From: Syntrophobacterales bacterium
GTDB taxonomy: Bacteria > Desulfobacterota > Desulfobaccia > Desulfobaccales > 0-14-0-80-60-11
NCBI GenBank assembly: GCA_023229795.1
Contig: JALNYP010000040.1
Span: forward strand, 1 to 33,870
Reading direction: 5' to 3'
Length of the DNA stretch: 33,870 nucleotides
Made by a program: the position numbers and the translations under genes. Below are positions 7,856-15,907 of this stretch, piece by piece. The notes below the pieces were generated by a model. That model did not search any database. It was given only the letters and a program-made list of their open reading frames with translations, and had not been told where the DNA came from. How positions within the stretch are numbered: position 1 is the first letter of the stretch; each line of letters starts with the position of its first letter.

Positions 7856-8581
7856 ATGTTAATTATTCCGGCCATAGACCTGAAAGACGGCAAGTGCGTG
7901 CGTTTGCGCCAGGGGCGGGCCGAGGACGTCACCGTCTTCGGCGACGACCCCGCGGCCATGGGCCTCAAGTGGCAGGAGGCGGGGGCCCAAATCCTCCACG
8001 TGGTGGACCTGGACGGCGCCTTCAGCTCCCGGCCACAGAATCTGGACTCCATCCGGCGTCTGCGCCAGGCCCTGTCCATCCCCATCGAGCTGGGGGGCGG
8101 CATCCGCACCCTGGACACCGTCAAAGCCTATATCGAGCTGGGCATCGACCGCCTCATCCTGGGCACCGTGGTCCTCAAGGACCCGGACCTGGCGGCCCAA
8201 GCCTGCGCCGCCTATCCCGGCCGCATCGCCTTCGGCCTGGACGCCAAAAACGGCCTGCTGGCCGTCGAGGGCTGGACCGAAACCAGCCAGAAAACCGCCC
8301 TGGACGCGGCCCGGGACCTGGCGCTCCTGGCGCCTGCGGCCTTCATCTATACGGACATCGCCCGGGACGGGGTCAAAAAGGGCGTCAACATCCCGGCCAC
8401 CCGGGCCCTGGCCGAGGCCGTGGAGGTGCCGGTGATCGCCTCCGGCGGCGTCAGTTCCCTGGACGATATTCGGGCCCTCCTGCCCCTGGAGTCAGTGGGA
8501 GTGGTCGGGGTCATCACCGGCCGGGCCCTATACGACGGCAGCCTGGACCTGAAAGAGGCCATCCGGGTAGCACAAAAATAA
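7856..8581 (+). CDS. hisA: ProFAR isomerase (HisA)
   Basis: A 241-residue (beta/alpha)8-barrel, the usual HisA length. It carries out the Amadori rearrangement of ProFAR to PRFAR, the fourth step of histidine synthesis. The N-terminus reads MLIIPAIDLKDGKCVRL with Asp8 as general base, GLDAKNG in the middle holds conserved barrel-end residues, and TDIARDG holds the second catalytic Asp. Phosphate-binding loops are visible as LGGGIRT and ASGGVSS. PriA-type bifunctional enzymes are Actinobacterial and not suggested here. No other his gene is in the window, so the pathway is dispersed in this genome. The ribosome binding site is weak. The radical SAM gene follows after 30 bases. Confidence 0.95.
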   Translation: MLIIPAIDLKDGKCVRLRQGRAEDVTVFGDDPAAMGLKWQEAGAQILHVVDLDGAFSSRPQNLDSIRRLRQALSIPIELGGGIRTLDTVKAYIELGIDRLILGTVVLKDPDLAAQACAAYPGRIAFGLDAKNGLLAVEGWTETSQKTALDAARDLALLAPAAFIYTDIARDGVKKGVNIPATRALAEAVEVPVIASGGVSSLDDIRALLPLESVGVVGVITGRALYDGSLDLKEAIRVAQK

Positions 8582-8611
8582 ATCTTGCAAATTCGATAAG
8601 TTATAAATACA

Positions 8612-11101
8612 TTGCGCAATCTATCTTTTCTTCATCGCGTGCAGCGGCCCACCCGCTACCTGGGCCGGGAGATCAACGCGGTCCTTAAAGACCCCCGGGC
8701 CGTGGCCCTCAGGGTGGCCCTGCTGTTCCCCGATCTCTACGAAGTGGGCATGTCCCACCAGGGGCTGGGGCTGCTTTACGGCATTTTAAACCGGGAGCCC
8801 CGGATCTGGGCCGAGCGGGCCTATGCTCCGGCCCCGGACCTCGAATCCGAGCTCCGGGCCCGGCGCCAGCCCCTCGCCAGCCTGGAGTCCGGCACCCCCC
8901 TGGGGGACTTCGACCTCCTGGGGGTCAGCCTCCAGTACGAGTTGGGCTATACCAATCTCCTGAATATGCTGGACTTAAGCGGCGTGCCGATGCTCGCCGC
9001 GGACCGCGACGCCACCCACCCCGCGGTCATCGGCGGCGGCCCGGTCTGTTTTAACCCCGAGCCGGTGGCCCCCTTCTTCGACGCCTTCGTATTAGGCGAC
9101 GGCGAGGAAGTCATCCTCGAGGTGGCCGCGGTCGTGTCGGCCTGGAAGGCCCGGCGGGGCAGCCGCCAGGAGTTGTGGCAGGCCCTGGAAGAGCTCGATG
9201 GGGTCTATGTCCCGGCGCTGTTTCAGATGGAGTTCGACGCCGTAGGTGCGCTGCAGGGCATTACCCCCCGGGGCCCCCGCAGCCTGGTGAAGAAACGCTT
9301 CCTGGACGACCTGAACCGCATCCCGGTGTCGGCCTTCCCGTTGGTGCCCTCCTGCCAGATCATCCACGACCGCCTCAACGTGGAGATTTCCCGGGGCTGC
9401 ACCCACGGCTGCCGCTACTGCCAGGCCGGCATGATTTACCGCCCGGTGCGGGAGCGGGACCCGGCCGCGGCCCTGGCCTGGGTGGAAGAGGCCCTGGCCG
9501 CCACGGGCTTCGAGGAAGTCTCGCTGTTAACCCTCAGCGTCGGCGACTACCGGCCCCTGGCCGGCCTGCTCAAGGGGCTCATGGACCGTCTGTCCCCGGC
9601 CCGGGTGGCCCTTTCGCTCCCGTCGCTCCGGGCCGACACCCTCAGCCCCGAGATGATGGAGCAGATTCAACGGGTGCGGCGCACCGGCCTGACCCTGGCC
9701 CCTGAGGCCGGCAGTGCGCGCCTCCGCCAGGTGATCAACAAGAATCTCAGCGAAGACGCCATCATGGCTTCGGCCCAGCGGGCCTTCGCCGCGGGCTGGC
9801 AGCTTTTGAAGCTCTACTTTATGATCGGCCTCCCCTCGGAGACCCCGGAAGACCGGGAGGCCATCCCGGCCTTGGCCCGGCAGATCCTTGCGGCCGCGCC
9901 CCGGGGCAGCCGCCCCCGGCTCAACGTCAGCCTCTCCAGTTTTATTCCCAAGCCCCACACGCCCTTCCAGTGGGAGCGCCAGGAAGACCTGGAGGAGTGC
10001 CGCCGCCGTCTCCACGGCGTCAAAGACCGGCTGCGCCAGAAGAATATGCAGTCCAAGTGGAACGCCGCGGCCCAGACCTGGCTGGAGGGGGTGTTTTCCC
10101 GGGGGGACCGGCGCCTGGCCCCGGTGCTGATGGAGGCCCATCGCCTGGGGTGCCGCCTGGACGCCTGGAGCGAGCACATGCGGGTGGAGCCCTGGCGCGA
10201 GGCCTTTCACACCGCCGGGGTGGACCCGGATTTTTACCTCCGGGAACGGCGGCTGGACGAAGTCCTGCCCTGGGACCATATAGACTGCGGCGTCAGCCGG
10301 GAGTTCCTCCTGGAGGAGCGGGCCCGGGCCGCCCAGGGCCTGGAGACCCCGGATTGCCGCCAGGCGGGCTGCCAAGACTGCGGCGTCTGCGATCACGAGC
10401 GCCTCGACCTCCGGCTGGAGGAGGCCCGGGACCTGCCGACGCCCGCGCCGCGGCCGCATCAACCCGCCGAGCCGGAGCCGCAGCGCTACCGGCTGACCTA
10501 TGCCAAGCTGGATGAGGCCCGCTGGCTGGGCCACCTGGAACTGGTAGGGGCGCTGTACCGCAGCCTGCGCCGTTCCGGTTTGCCCCTGTCGTTTTCGGCG
10601 GGATTCCATCCCCTGCCCCGGGTCTCTTTCCATGGCGCCCTGGCCGTGGGGATGGAGAGCCTGGCCGAGGTCATGGACGTGGAACTGACCGCACCCGTGC
10701 CCGAAGCTGAACTGGTGACCGTCCTGAACCGGGTGCTGCCTCCGGGAGTAAAAATCTTGGAGGCGCGCCGCCTGGCCCGGCGCCAGGCCGCGCCCGGGCG
10801 GGAGGGCGCAGTCTATGAGGTCGAAAGCCCGGAACCGCTCTTTACGCCCCAGGCCGCCGCGGATTTTCTGGCTCAAGAGGAATTCCTGGTAACCCGGCGC
10901 CGGCCCGGCAAAGAAGACCAGCGTCTGGACCTGCGAGGCCTGGTGGCTGGCCTGACGGTGCTGGACCCCGGCCACCTGTCGCTGGACCTGCGCCAGCAGG
11001 ATAAAGGCAACTTAAAGGTCACGGAAGCCCTGGCCGCCATCTTTGCCCTCGATGACGACCAGGCTCGGGACCTGCGGATTGTGAAGATCAAAAGCATTTA
11101 A
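8612..11101 (+). CDS. TIGR03960 B12-binding-like radical SAM protein fused to TIGR03936 (DUF2344)
   Basis: An 829-residue fusion. Residues 1-210 form the TIGR03960 N-terminal region (RPTRYLGREIN, FPDLYEVGMSHQGLG, then a B12-binding-like Rossmann stretch with GGGPVCFNPEP and GDGEEV). Residues about 245-500 are the radical SAM core with Cys263-x3-Cys267-x2-Cys270 (RGCTHGCRYCQAG) for a 4Fe-4S cluster. A Cys-rich segment near residue 590 (CRQAGCQDCGVC) may bind another metal centre. From about residue 625 the TIGR03936/DUF2344 domain follows (YRLTYAKLDEARWLGHLE, AGFHPLPRVSF). The substrate is unknown. These two modules are separate genes in many Firmicutes, and both travel with rng, as here. The start is a TTG at 8612 with no clear ribosome binding site; GTG at 8639 is an alternative. 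Confidence 0.9.
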   Translation: MRNLSFLHRVQRPTRYLGREINAVLKDPRAVALRVALLFPDLYEVGMSHQGLGLLYGILNREPRIWAERAYAPAPDLESELRARRQPLASLESGTPLGDFDLLGVSLQYELGYTNLLNMLDLSGVPMLAADRDATHPAVIGGGPVCFNPEPVAPFFDAFVLGDGEEVILEVAAVVSAWKARRGSRQELWQALEELDGVYVPALFQMEFDAVGALQGITPRGPRSLVKKRFLDDLNRIPVSAFPLVPSCQIIHDRLNVEISRGCTHGCRYCQAGMIYRPVRERDPAAALAWVEEALAATGFEEVSLLTLSVGDYRPLAGLLKGLMDRLSPARVALSLPSLRADTLSPEMMEQIQRVRRTGLTLAPEAGSARLRQVINKNLSEDAIMASAQRAFAAGWQLLKLYFMIGLPSETPEDREAIPALARQILAAAPRGSRPRLNVSLSSFIPKPHTPFQWERQEDLEECRRRLHGVKDRLRQKNMQSKWNAAAQTWLEGVFSRGDRRLAPVLMEAHRLGCRLDAWSEHMRVEPWREAFHTAGVDPDFYLRERRLDEVLPWDHIDCGVSREFLLEERARAAQGLETPDCRQAGCQDCGVCDHERLDLRLEEARDLPTPAPRPHQPAEPEPQRYRLTYAKLDEARWLGHLELVGALYRSLRRSGLPLSFSAGFHPLPRVSFHGALAVGMESLAEVMDVELTAPVPEAELVTVLNRVLPPGVKILEARRLARRQAAPGREGAVYEVESPEPLFTPQAAADFLAQEEFLVTRRRPGKEDQRLDLRGLVAGLTVLDPGHLSLDLRQQDKGNLKVTEALAAIFALDDDQARDLRIVKIKSI

Positions 11102-11138
11102 GGCCCTGCTGGCTTGGACGGGAAGGTCGGGAGTATAA

Positions 11139-11197
11139 AAAATCCCCCCTACCCCCCTTTGAAAAGGGGGATTTAGGGGGATTTGGGGGGATTTGGG
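11139..11197. repeat. C/G-block palindromic repeat, copy 1
   Basis: A perfect 8-bp stem, CCCCCTTT (11153-11160) and AAAGGGGG (11163-11170), flanked by TCCCCCCTA on the left and ATTTAGGGGGATTTGGGGGG on the right. Related elements are at 21619-21700 and 23461-23546. It lies between the radical SAM gene and rng. Confidence 0.8.
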
Positions 11198-11307
11198 GCT
11201 GTTTCAGCAAGACTCCTTTTGCCTGAGCTTGCGAAGGGGATTCAGAGACATTTTCAAGATCGGGATGGTTCATTCGACCCATTCTCCGAGTTAATTAGTA
11301 TAGATAT

Positions 11308-12819
11308 ATGGCCAATTTGCTCCTCATCAGCGTCGCGGCGTTGGACACCCGGGTAGCTTTTCTCGAAGACGGGCGCCTGGCGGAATTTTACGTCGAGGGC
11401 CGGGAACGGAACGGCCCCGTGGGCAACATCTACAAAGGGCGGGTGGTCAAGCTGTTGCCCGGCATGGCCGCGGCCTTTGTCGAAGTAGGCCTGGAGCGGC
11501 CCGCCTATCTCTTTGCCGAAGACGTCTCGGCCCAGGAGGACGAATTTTACCAGGTCTGGCTCAAGGGCGACGAGAGCGAAGCCCCGGCAGCCCGGCGGCT
11601 GCCCCCGGCCACCATCGGCGATTTGCTCCATGAAGGCCAGGACCTTATGGTCCAGGTCTTGCGGGGCCCCACCCCCAACAAAGGCGCCCGCCTCACCACC
11701 CACGTCAGCCTGGCGGGCCATTACCTGGTCTATATGCCCACCCTGCCTCAATCGGGGGTGTCCCGGCGCATCACCGACGACGCCGAGCGCCAGCGGCTCA
11801 AGGCCGTCCTGGAGGAATTAAAGCCCAAGGAGGGCGGCCTCATCGCCCGCACCGCCAGCCTGGGTCAATCCCCGGAAAAGCTCGGCCGGGAACGGGACCT
11901 GCTCCTGAAAAAATGGGCGCTCATCTTGCGCAAAAATAAGAAGGCCCCCTGTCCCGGCCTGGTTCATCAAGAATTGGAAGTCGCCCGGCGGGTGGTGCGG
12001 GAGCTCTATTCCCCCGAAGTAGACCGGGTCCTGGTGGATGACCCTGCGGCCTTTGAGGCTATCGCCGATTATCTGGGCGCGCTCAGCCCCTTCGAGAAGT
12101 ACCGGGTCGAGCTCTACAGCGAGCCCGAGTCCATGTTCAGCCATTACGGCCTCGAGATCGACTGGGCCAGGCTCCTGTCTCCTCGGGTGTGGCTCAAGAG
12201 CGGCGGCTATCTGCTCATCGACCCCACCGAGGCCCTCACCGCCATCGATGTCAACACCGGCAAATTCGTGGGCCGCAACCACCTGGAGGAGACCATCTTC
12301 AAGACCAACCTGGAGGCGGCCAAGGAGATCGCCCGGCAACTGCGCCTGCGCAACATCGGGGGCCTCATCGTCATCGACTTCATCGACCAGGAGCAGGCGG
12401 CCCACCGGGACCAGATCTATCAGACCTTCCTCCAGGCCTTGAGCCGGGACCGGGCCAAGACCACGGTGCTGCCCATCTCCCCCCTGGGACTGGTCGAGAT
12501 GACCCGGCAGCGCCTCCGGGACAGCCTGGCCCAGACCGTCACCGCGGGCTGCGAGGCCTGCGCCGGCCAGGGCATCGTCTTGACGCCCCGGACCGTAGCC
12601 AGCGACCTGGCCCGGCAACTGACCGCCGAAGCCAAAGAATTCCAGGGCTGCCGCCTGCACCTGGAGGCGCACCCCCAGGTCACCGAAATTCTGGAGAAAG
12701 AAGGCGCCAAACTGCTCCGCCGCCTCCAACAGGAGCACCAGGTGGAGGTGACCCTGAGCCCCCGGCCGCAGTTCGCACGGGACCACTATGTGATTACCCA
12801 TGAGTTGGCGGGGCAGTGA
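11308..12819 (+). CDS. rng: Ribonuclease E/G family endoribonuclease
   Basis: A 503-residue protein of RNase G length, lacking the long C-terminal scaffold of RNase E. The N-terminal part has the S1-like fold (GNIYKGRVVKLLPGMAAAFVEVG) with a family-typical insertion. Catalytic magnesium ligands are Asp314 in AIDVNTGKF and Asp357 in VIDFID. The zinc-link cysteines are Cys415 and Cys418 (CEAC), which join subunits. It cleaves single-stranded A/U-rich RNA during rRNA maturation and mRNA decay. The ATG has no visible Shine-Dalgarno; the upstream 30 bases are AT-rich. The stop codon lies inside the first unit of a heptad repeat array. The pairing with the TIGR03960 gene is conserved in many bacteria. 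Confidence 0.93.
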   Translation: MANLLLISVAALDTRVAFLEDGRLAEFYVEGRERNGPVGNIYKGRVVKLLPGMAAAFVEVGLERPAYLFAEDVSAQEDEFYQVWLKGDESEAPAARRLPPATIGDLLHEGQDLMVQVLRGPTPNKGARLTTHVSLAGHYLVYMPTLPQSGVSRRITDDAERQRLKAVLEELKPKEGGLIARTASLGQSPEKLGRERDLLLKKWALILRKNKKAPCPGLVHQELEVARRVVRELYSPEVDRVLVDDPAAFEAIADYLGALSPFEKYRVELYSEPESMFSHYGLEIDWARLLSPRVWLKSGGYLLIDPTEALTAIDVNTGKFVGRNHLEETIFKTNLEAAKEIARQLRLRNIGGLIVIDFIDQEQAAHRDQIYQTFLQALSRDRAKTTVLPISPLGLVEMTRQRLRDSLAQTVTAGCEACAGQGIVLTPRTVASDLARQLTAEAKEFQGCRLHLEAHPQVTEILEKEGAKLLRRLQQEHQVEVTLSPRPQFARDHYVITHELAGQ

Positions 12820-12855
12820 GCAGTTATCAGTTGCCAGAGGTCAGCGGTCAGTGGT
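12814..12855 (+). repeat. Heptanucleotide repeat array at the rng stop codon
   Basis: Six in-phase 7-base units: CAGTGAG, CAGTTAT, CAGTTGC, CAGAGGT, CAGCGGT, CAGTGGT. The rng TGA (12817-12819) is inside the first unit. Arrays with the same CAGnnnn units occur at 21498-21525 and, on the minus strand, 21748-21775. Confidence 0.85.
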
Positions 12856-12885
12856 AAATGAACGTAGGCGTTTTTTGATTCTCGT

Positions 12886-13000
12886 CCCCAAGCTCCTGCT
12901 TGGGGGCTCACATTGGCCGCCAAGCTCAAGCTTGGAAAAAAGGATGTCTGGAGCATTATTAGCTTTTAAGCAAAACTTTGCTTGGTACCCAAGAAAGTTT
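12886..13000. repeat. CCAAGC/GCTTGG hairpin repeat cluster upstream of the AbiGi-like gene
   Basis: Three consecutive hairpins: CCCCAAGC-4-GCTTGGGG (12886-12905), CCAAGC-4-GCTTGG (12920-12935) and an imperfect one between AAACTTT at 12973-12979 and AAAGTTT at 12994-13000 that contains GCTTGG and CCCAAG. A related hairpin lies on the other side of the gene at 13872-13889. Confidence 0.75.
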
Positions 13001-13039
13001 CCAGTCGGGAGTTTGAAAACCAGAAGAAAAATAGAATGT

Positions 13040-13069
13040 TAGATTTCTAACGGGGCAGAGGGAAATCTA
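13040..13069 (+). promoter_or_regulatory. 5' hairpin with the ribosome binding site in its loop
   Basis: TAGATTTC (13040-13047) pairs perfectly with GAAATCTA (13062-13069) around a 14-base loop that contains most of the GAGGG Shine-Dalgarno, ending 2 bases before the ATG of the AbiGi-like gene. Such a structure could modulate translation. Whether it forms in vivo is inference. Confidence 0.4.
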
Positions 13070-13071
13070 GA

Positions 13072-13845
13072 ATGGCATCAACTAAACAGAGGTATGTTTC
13101 AACTGAACTTGCGCACTTTGTTGGCCGTGGATTGGCCGCGGAAGAGCAGTATCGATTACTTATTAAGATTATCAATGAAGGCTGGATTACCCATCCACCT
13201 CACAATCCAAATATAAGCGGCAATCTCTGCGTCAATAATGCTGCGAAATTTAGTGCAAATGAGATGTACTCTCCCGAAATTGTATGTTTCTGTGATATAC
13301 CATTAGCAGAGTTGGGTATACACATATCCAAATATAGTTCATTCGGCTTGTCATTTAGTAAAGATTTTGTGGTGAAGCAAGGGGGATGCCCCGTTTTTTA
13401 CCTGCCTTTGCAAGCTAATATGCCTATTTTAAAGGATTTTCCCCCGGATGAAGCTGTACAGCCACTCAAAAAAGGCGGTCCACATTCTTTATTTGAGCAA
13501 ATCGGAAAGGGTGAGTATTTTGACCGAATGATTCGGGAATATCACTTTCTTATGAATATGTTCTTTGAAATAATTACGGATAGCCGCCAAATATCGGATG
13601 GGTTCCAAAGGTCGATGGAATTACGGCGTTTTTTCGATTTCCACATATTTTCATACATTAAATTTTATGACCACACTTCCGATGAAGAAGATGACCATAA
13701 CTACTACTTAGAGCGAGAGTGGCGTATTGTAGGTAACCTACATTTCGCCATGACTGATATTGAAACAGTTTTTATATCAAAAGAATATGCACCAAGATTT
13801 AGAGAAGACTGTCCTCTATATAACTCACAGTTGATACTTGTTTGA
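13072..13845 (+). CDS. AbiGi-like abortive-infection family protein
   Basis: A 257-residue protein resembling the AbiGi family (PF10899, 'putative abortive phage resistance protein AbiGi, antitoxin'). The recognisable features are STELAHFVGRGLAAEEQY at the start, a GWIT segment, VCFCDIPLAELGIHISKYSSFGLSFSKDF reported here by its key parts VCFCDIP and KYSSFGLSF, and a C-terminal YYLEREWRIVGNL. The assignment is from memory of the family pattern and is moderate. There is no signal peptide or membrane segment. The line at 13621-13680 has 19 G/C of 60, against 37 of 60 at 14221-14280 in selB, so the gene is compositionally foreign. It stands alone with no AbiGii-like partner on either side, bounded by repeats. 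It may be a defence gene or an orphan remnant. Confidence 0.55.
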   Translation: MASTKQRYVSTELAHFVGRGLAAEEQYRLLIKIINEGWITHPPHNPNISGNLCVNNAAKFSANEMYSPEIVCFCDIPLAELGIHISKYSSFGLSFSKDFVVKQGGCPVFYLPLQANMPILKDFPPDEAVQPLKKGGPHSLFEQIGKGEYFDRMIREYHFLMNMFFEIITDSRQISDGFQRSMELRRFFDFHIFSYIKFYDHTSDEEDDHNYYLEREWRIVGNLHFAMTDIETVFISKEYAPRFREDCPLYNSQLILV

Positions 13846-13871
13846 TGAAGATTGCTAATATTCACTTCTCC

Positions 13872-13889
13872 CCAAGCTCCTCTGCTTGG
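13872..13889. repeat. CCAAGC/GCTTGG hairpin downstream of the AbiGi-like gene
   Basis: CCAAGC (13872-13877), six bases, GCTTGG (13884-13889). It shares its stem and the TCCT loop start with the hairpin at 12886-12905, so related repeats bracket the AbiGi-like gene. A degenerate 7-base-period stretch may follow at 13910-13944. Confidence 0.65.
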
Positions 13890-13946
13890 AAATCAGGGGA
13901 TACTCGAAAAACTGGCCACTAACCGCAACCTGCTGCCAACTAAAAA

Positions 13947-15866
13947 ATGACAACCGCACCCATCATCTTAGGCACCGCCGGTCACATCGACCATGGCAAG
14001 AGCGCCCTCATCAAGGCCCTGACCGGGACCGACCCGGACCGCCTAAAGGAAGAGAAGCTCCGGGGCATCACCATCGAGCTGGGCTTTGCCGAGCTGCAAC
14101 TGCCCGGCGGCCAACACCTGGGGATCGTGGACGTGCCGGGGCACGAGCGCTTCGTGCGCCACATGGTGGCCGGCGCCACCGGCATGGACCTGGTGGCCCT
14201 GGTCATCGCCGCGGACGAAGGCGTCATGCCCCAGACCCGGGAGCATCTGGAGATTTGCCAGCTCCTCAAGGTCAAGCAGGGCCTGGTAGTCCTCACCAAG
14301 GTGGACCTGGTGGAGCAAGACTGGCTGGAGCTGGTCGAAGAAGAGGTGCGGGAGGCCCTCAAGGGCACCTTCCTGGAGGGCGCCCCCATCCTGCCCTTCT
14401 CCGCGGTGACCGGGTTCGGCAAGGACGACTTGCTCAAGGCCCTGGGGGACCTGGCCGACCAGGTGCCCCCCAAGCCGGTCAGCGGCATCTTCCGCCTGCC
14501 CATCGACCGGGTCTTCACCATCAAAGGGTTCGGCACCGTGGTCACCGGCACCGCCATTTCGGGCAGCCTGAAGGTGGCCGACGCAGTCACCATCTATCCG
14601 CCGGGCTTCAAGGCGAAGGTGCGGGGCCTCCAGGTCCACGGACAGTCGGTGGAGCGGGCCCTGGCCGGCAACCGCACCGCCATCAATCTCCAGGGGCTGG
14701 AAAAAGAGGAGTTGGACCGGGGCATGGTGGTGGCGCCGACGGGCGCGATGGTGGCCAGCCGCCGCCTGGACGCCTTCCTGGAGATTCTATCCAGCGCGCC
14801 GCGGCCTTTGAAACACCGCCAGGCGGTGCGCCTCCACACCGGCACCAGCGAGCGGGTGGCCATGCCGCTGATCCTGGACGCGGACGATATGCCTCCGGGG
14901 GCCTCGGGCTACGTGCAGTTCTTCCTGCGGGAGCCCCTGGCCCTGAAACCGGGAGACCGCCTGGTCATCCGCAGCTTCTCCCCGGCCTTCACCTGGGGGG
15001 GCGGCCAGGTCCTGCACGTCAACCCCACCCGGCACAAACGGCATAACCCCGAGGTCTTGAGCCACTTGCAGACCCTGGAGCAGGGCGCCCCCGACGAGGT
15101 CCTGCGCCTCTATCTGTTGGAGGCCGGGGCCGCGGGCCTTTCCCGGACGGAACTGACGGCGCTGCTGCCCTGGGACCCGGTGGAACTGGCCAACCTCTTG
15201 AACGCCCAAGTGCGCCAGGGGCAGGTGCTGTACTACGACCAGGAGAACCAGCGCTATCTGTTGGCCGCCACCGCCCAGGAACTGGAGCAGCAGATACAGC
15301 AACTGCTCACGGACTACCACCGCAAGTTCCCGCTGAAACCGGGCCTGTCCAAAGAGGAATTGCGGCGGCAATTGCCCGCCAAGATGGAGGTCCGCCTGTT
15401 CAATTACCTGCTGACCGACCTGGCCCAGAAGAAACAGGTGGTGGCGGAAAAAGACCTGGTGCGCCTGACCACTCATAAAGTGACCCTGGCCCAGGACCAG
15501 GAGGACCTGTCCCGCCGCCTGGAAGAGCAGTACCGCCGGGGCCATCTGTCCCCGCCGACCTTCAAGGAGGCCGTCGAGGCCCTGAAGATTCCCCCCGACA
15601 AGGTCAAACAACTCCTGCAGGTGCTGGTGAACAAGGGCAGCCTGGTCAAGGTGAAGGAAGACCTCTACTTCCACCAGGGCGCCATCGGGGAGCTGAAGGC
15701 CGCGCTCATCGAGTTCCTCAAGAAAAATCGGGAAATTACCGTGGTCCAGTTCAAAGACCTGACCCAAACCAGCCGGAAATTCTCCATCCCCCTCCTGGAA
15801 TATTTCGATTCCACCCGCACCACGGTCCGGGTGGGGGAAGCCCGGAGGCTGCGGGAAGGGGCGTGA
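13947..15866 (+). CDS. selB: Selenocysteine-specific translation elongation factor
   Basis: A 639-residue protein of full SelB length. It delivers Sec-tRNA to the ribosome at UGA codons next to a SECIS hairpin. GTPase motifs are G1 GHIDHGKS, the switch region RGITIELGF, G3 DVPGH and G4 TKVD. EF-Tu-like domains II and III follow, and the last 230 or so residues carry the winged-helix modules that bind SECIS RNA (KFPLKPGLSKEELR, then the C-terminal DLTQTSRKFSIPLLEYFD). SelB-specific features such as the RLKEEK..GITIELGF run separate it from EF-Tu. No selA, selC or selD is in the window, and I saw no in-frame UGA selenoprotein here. The stop is followed two bases later by a heptad repeat. Confidence 0.95.
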   Translation: MTTAPIILGTAGHIDHGKSALIKALTGTDPDRLKEEKLRGITIELGFAELQLPGGQHLGIVDVPGHERFVRHMVAGATGMDLVALVIAADEGVMPQTREHLEICQLLKVKQGLVVLTKVDLVEQDWLELVEEEVREALKGTFLEGAPILPFSAVTGFGKDDLLKALGDLADQVPPKPVSGIFRLPIDRVFTIKGFGTVVTGTAISGSLKVADAVTIYPPGFKAKVRGLQVHGQSVERALAGNRTAINLQGLEKEELDRGMVVAPTGAMVASRRLDAFLEILSSAPRPLKHRQAVRLHTGTSERVAMPLILDADDMPPGASGYVQFFLREPLALKPGDRLVIRSFSPAFTWGGGQVLHVNPTRHKRHNPEVLSHLQTLEQGAPDEVLRLYLLEAGAAGLSRTELTALLPWDPVELANLLNAQVRQGQVLYYDQENQRYLLAATAQELEQQIQQLLTDYHRKFPLKPGLSKEELRRQLPAKMEVRLFNYLLTDLAQKKQVVAEKDLVRLTTHKVTLAQDQEDLSRRLEEQYRRGHLSPPTFKEAVEALKIPPDKVKQLLQVLVNKGSLVKVKEDLYFHQGAIGELKAALIEFLKKNREITVVQFKDLTQTSRKFSIPLLEYFDSTRTTVRVGEARRLREGA

Positions 15867-15868
15867 TA

Positions 15869-15896
15869 GTTCAAGGTTCAAGGTTCAAAGTTAAAG
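15869..15896 (+). repeat. Heptanucleotide repeat array after the selB stop
   Basis: Four 7-base units GTTCAAG, GTTCAAG, GTTCAAA, GTTAAAG, starting two bases after the selB TGA. It has the same period as the CAGnnnn arrays but a different unit. Its last unit ends in AAAG, which helps form the AAAGGA ribosome binding site of the next gene. Confidence 0.8.
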
Positions 15897-15907
15897 GAAT
15901 TGCGTCC

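Noticed and set aside
8612..8640. Frameshift or missing start of the radical SAM gene
   Set aside because: There is no ATG near the expected start, but TTG 8612 and GTG 8639 both keep the whole conserved N-terminus, so the gene looks intact.
11088..11282. 64-residue minus-strand frame upstream of rng
   Set aside because: The protein reads through the palindromic repeat (PPNPPKSPFSKGGRGDF), a common false frame from this repeat type.
12814..12855. CRISPR array
   Set aside because: The units are 7 bases with no spacers and no cas genes nearby; the same holds for the other heptad arrays.
12800..13042. 80-residue frame between rng and the AbiGi-like gene
   Set aside because: It runs through the heptad array and three hairpin repeats, so its sequence is repeat-derived; no ribosome binding site.
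13886..15046. 386-residue frame overlapping selB on the same strand
   Set aside because: An Arg/Gly/Pro-rich out-of-frame shadow of selB; selB itself has complete GTPase motifs.
13947..15866. selB as a sign of a nearby selenoprotein gene
   Set aside because: I found no gene with an in-frame UGA and downstream hairpin in the window, and no selA or tRNA-Sec; selB alone does not locate one.
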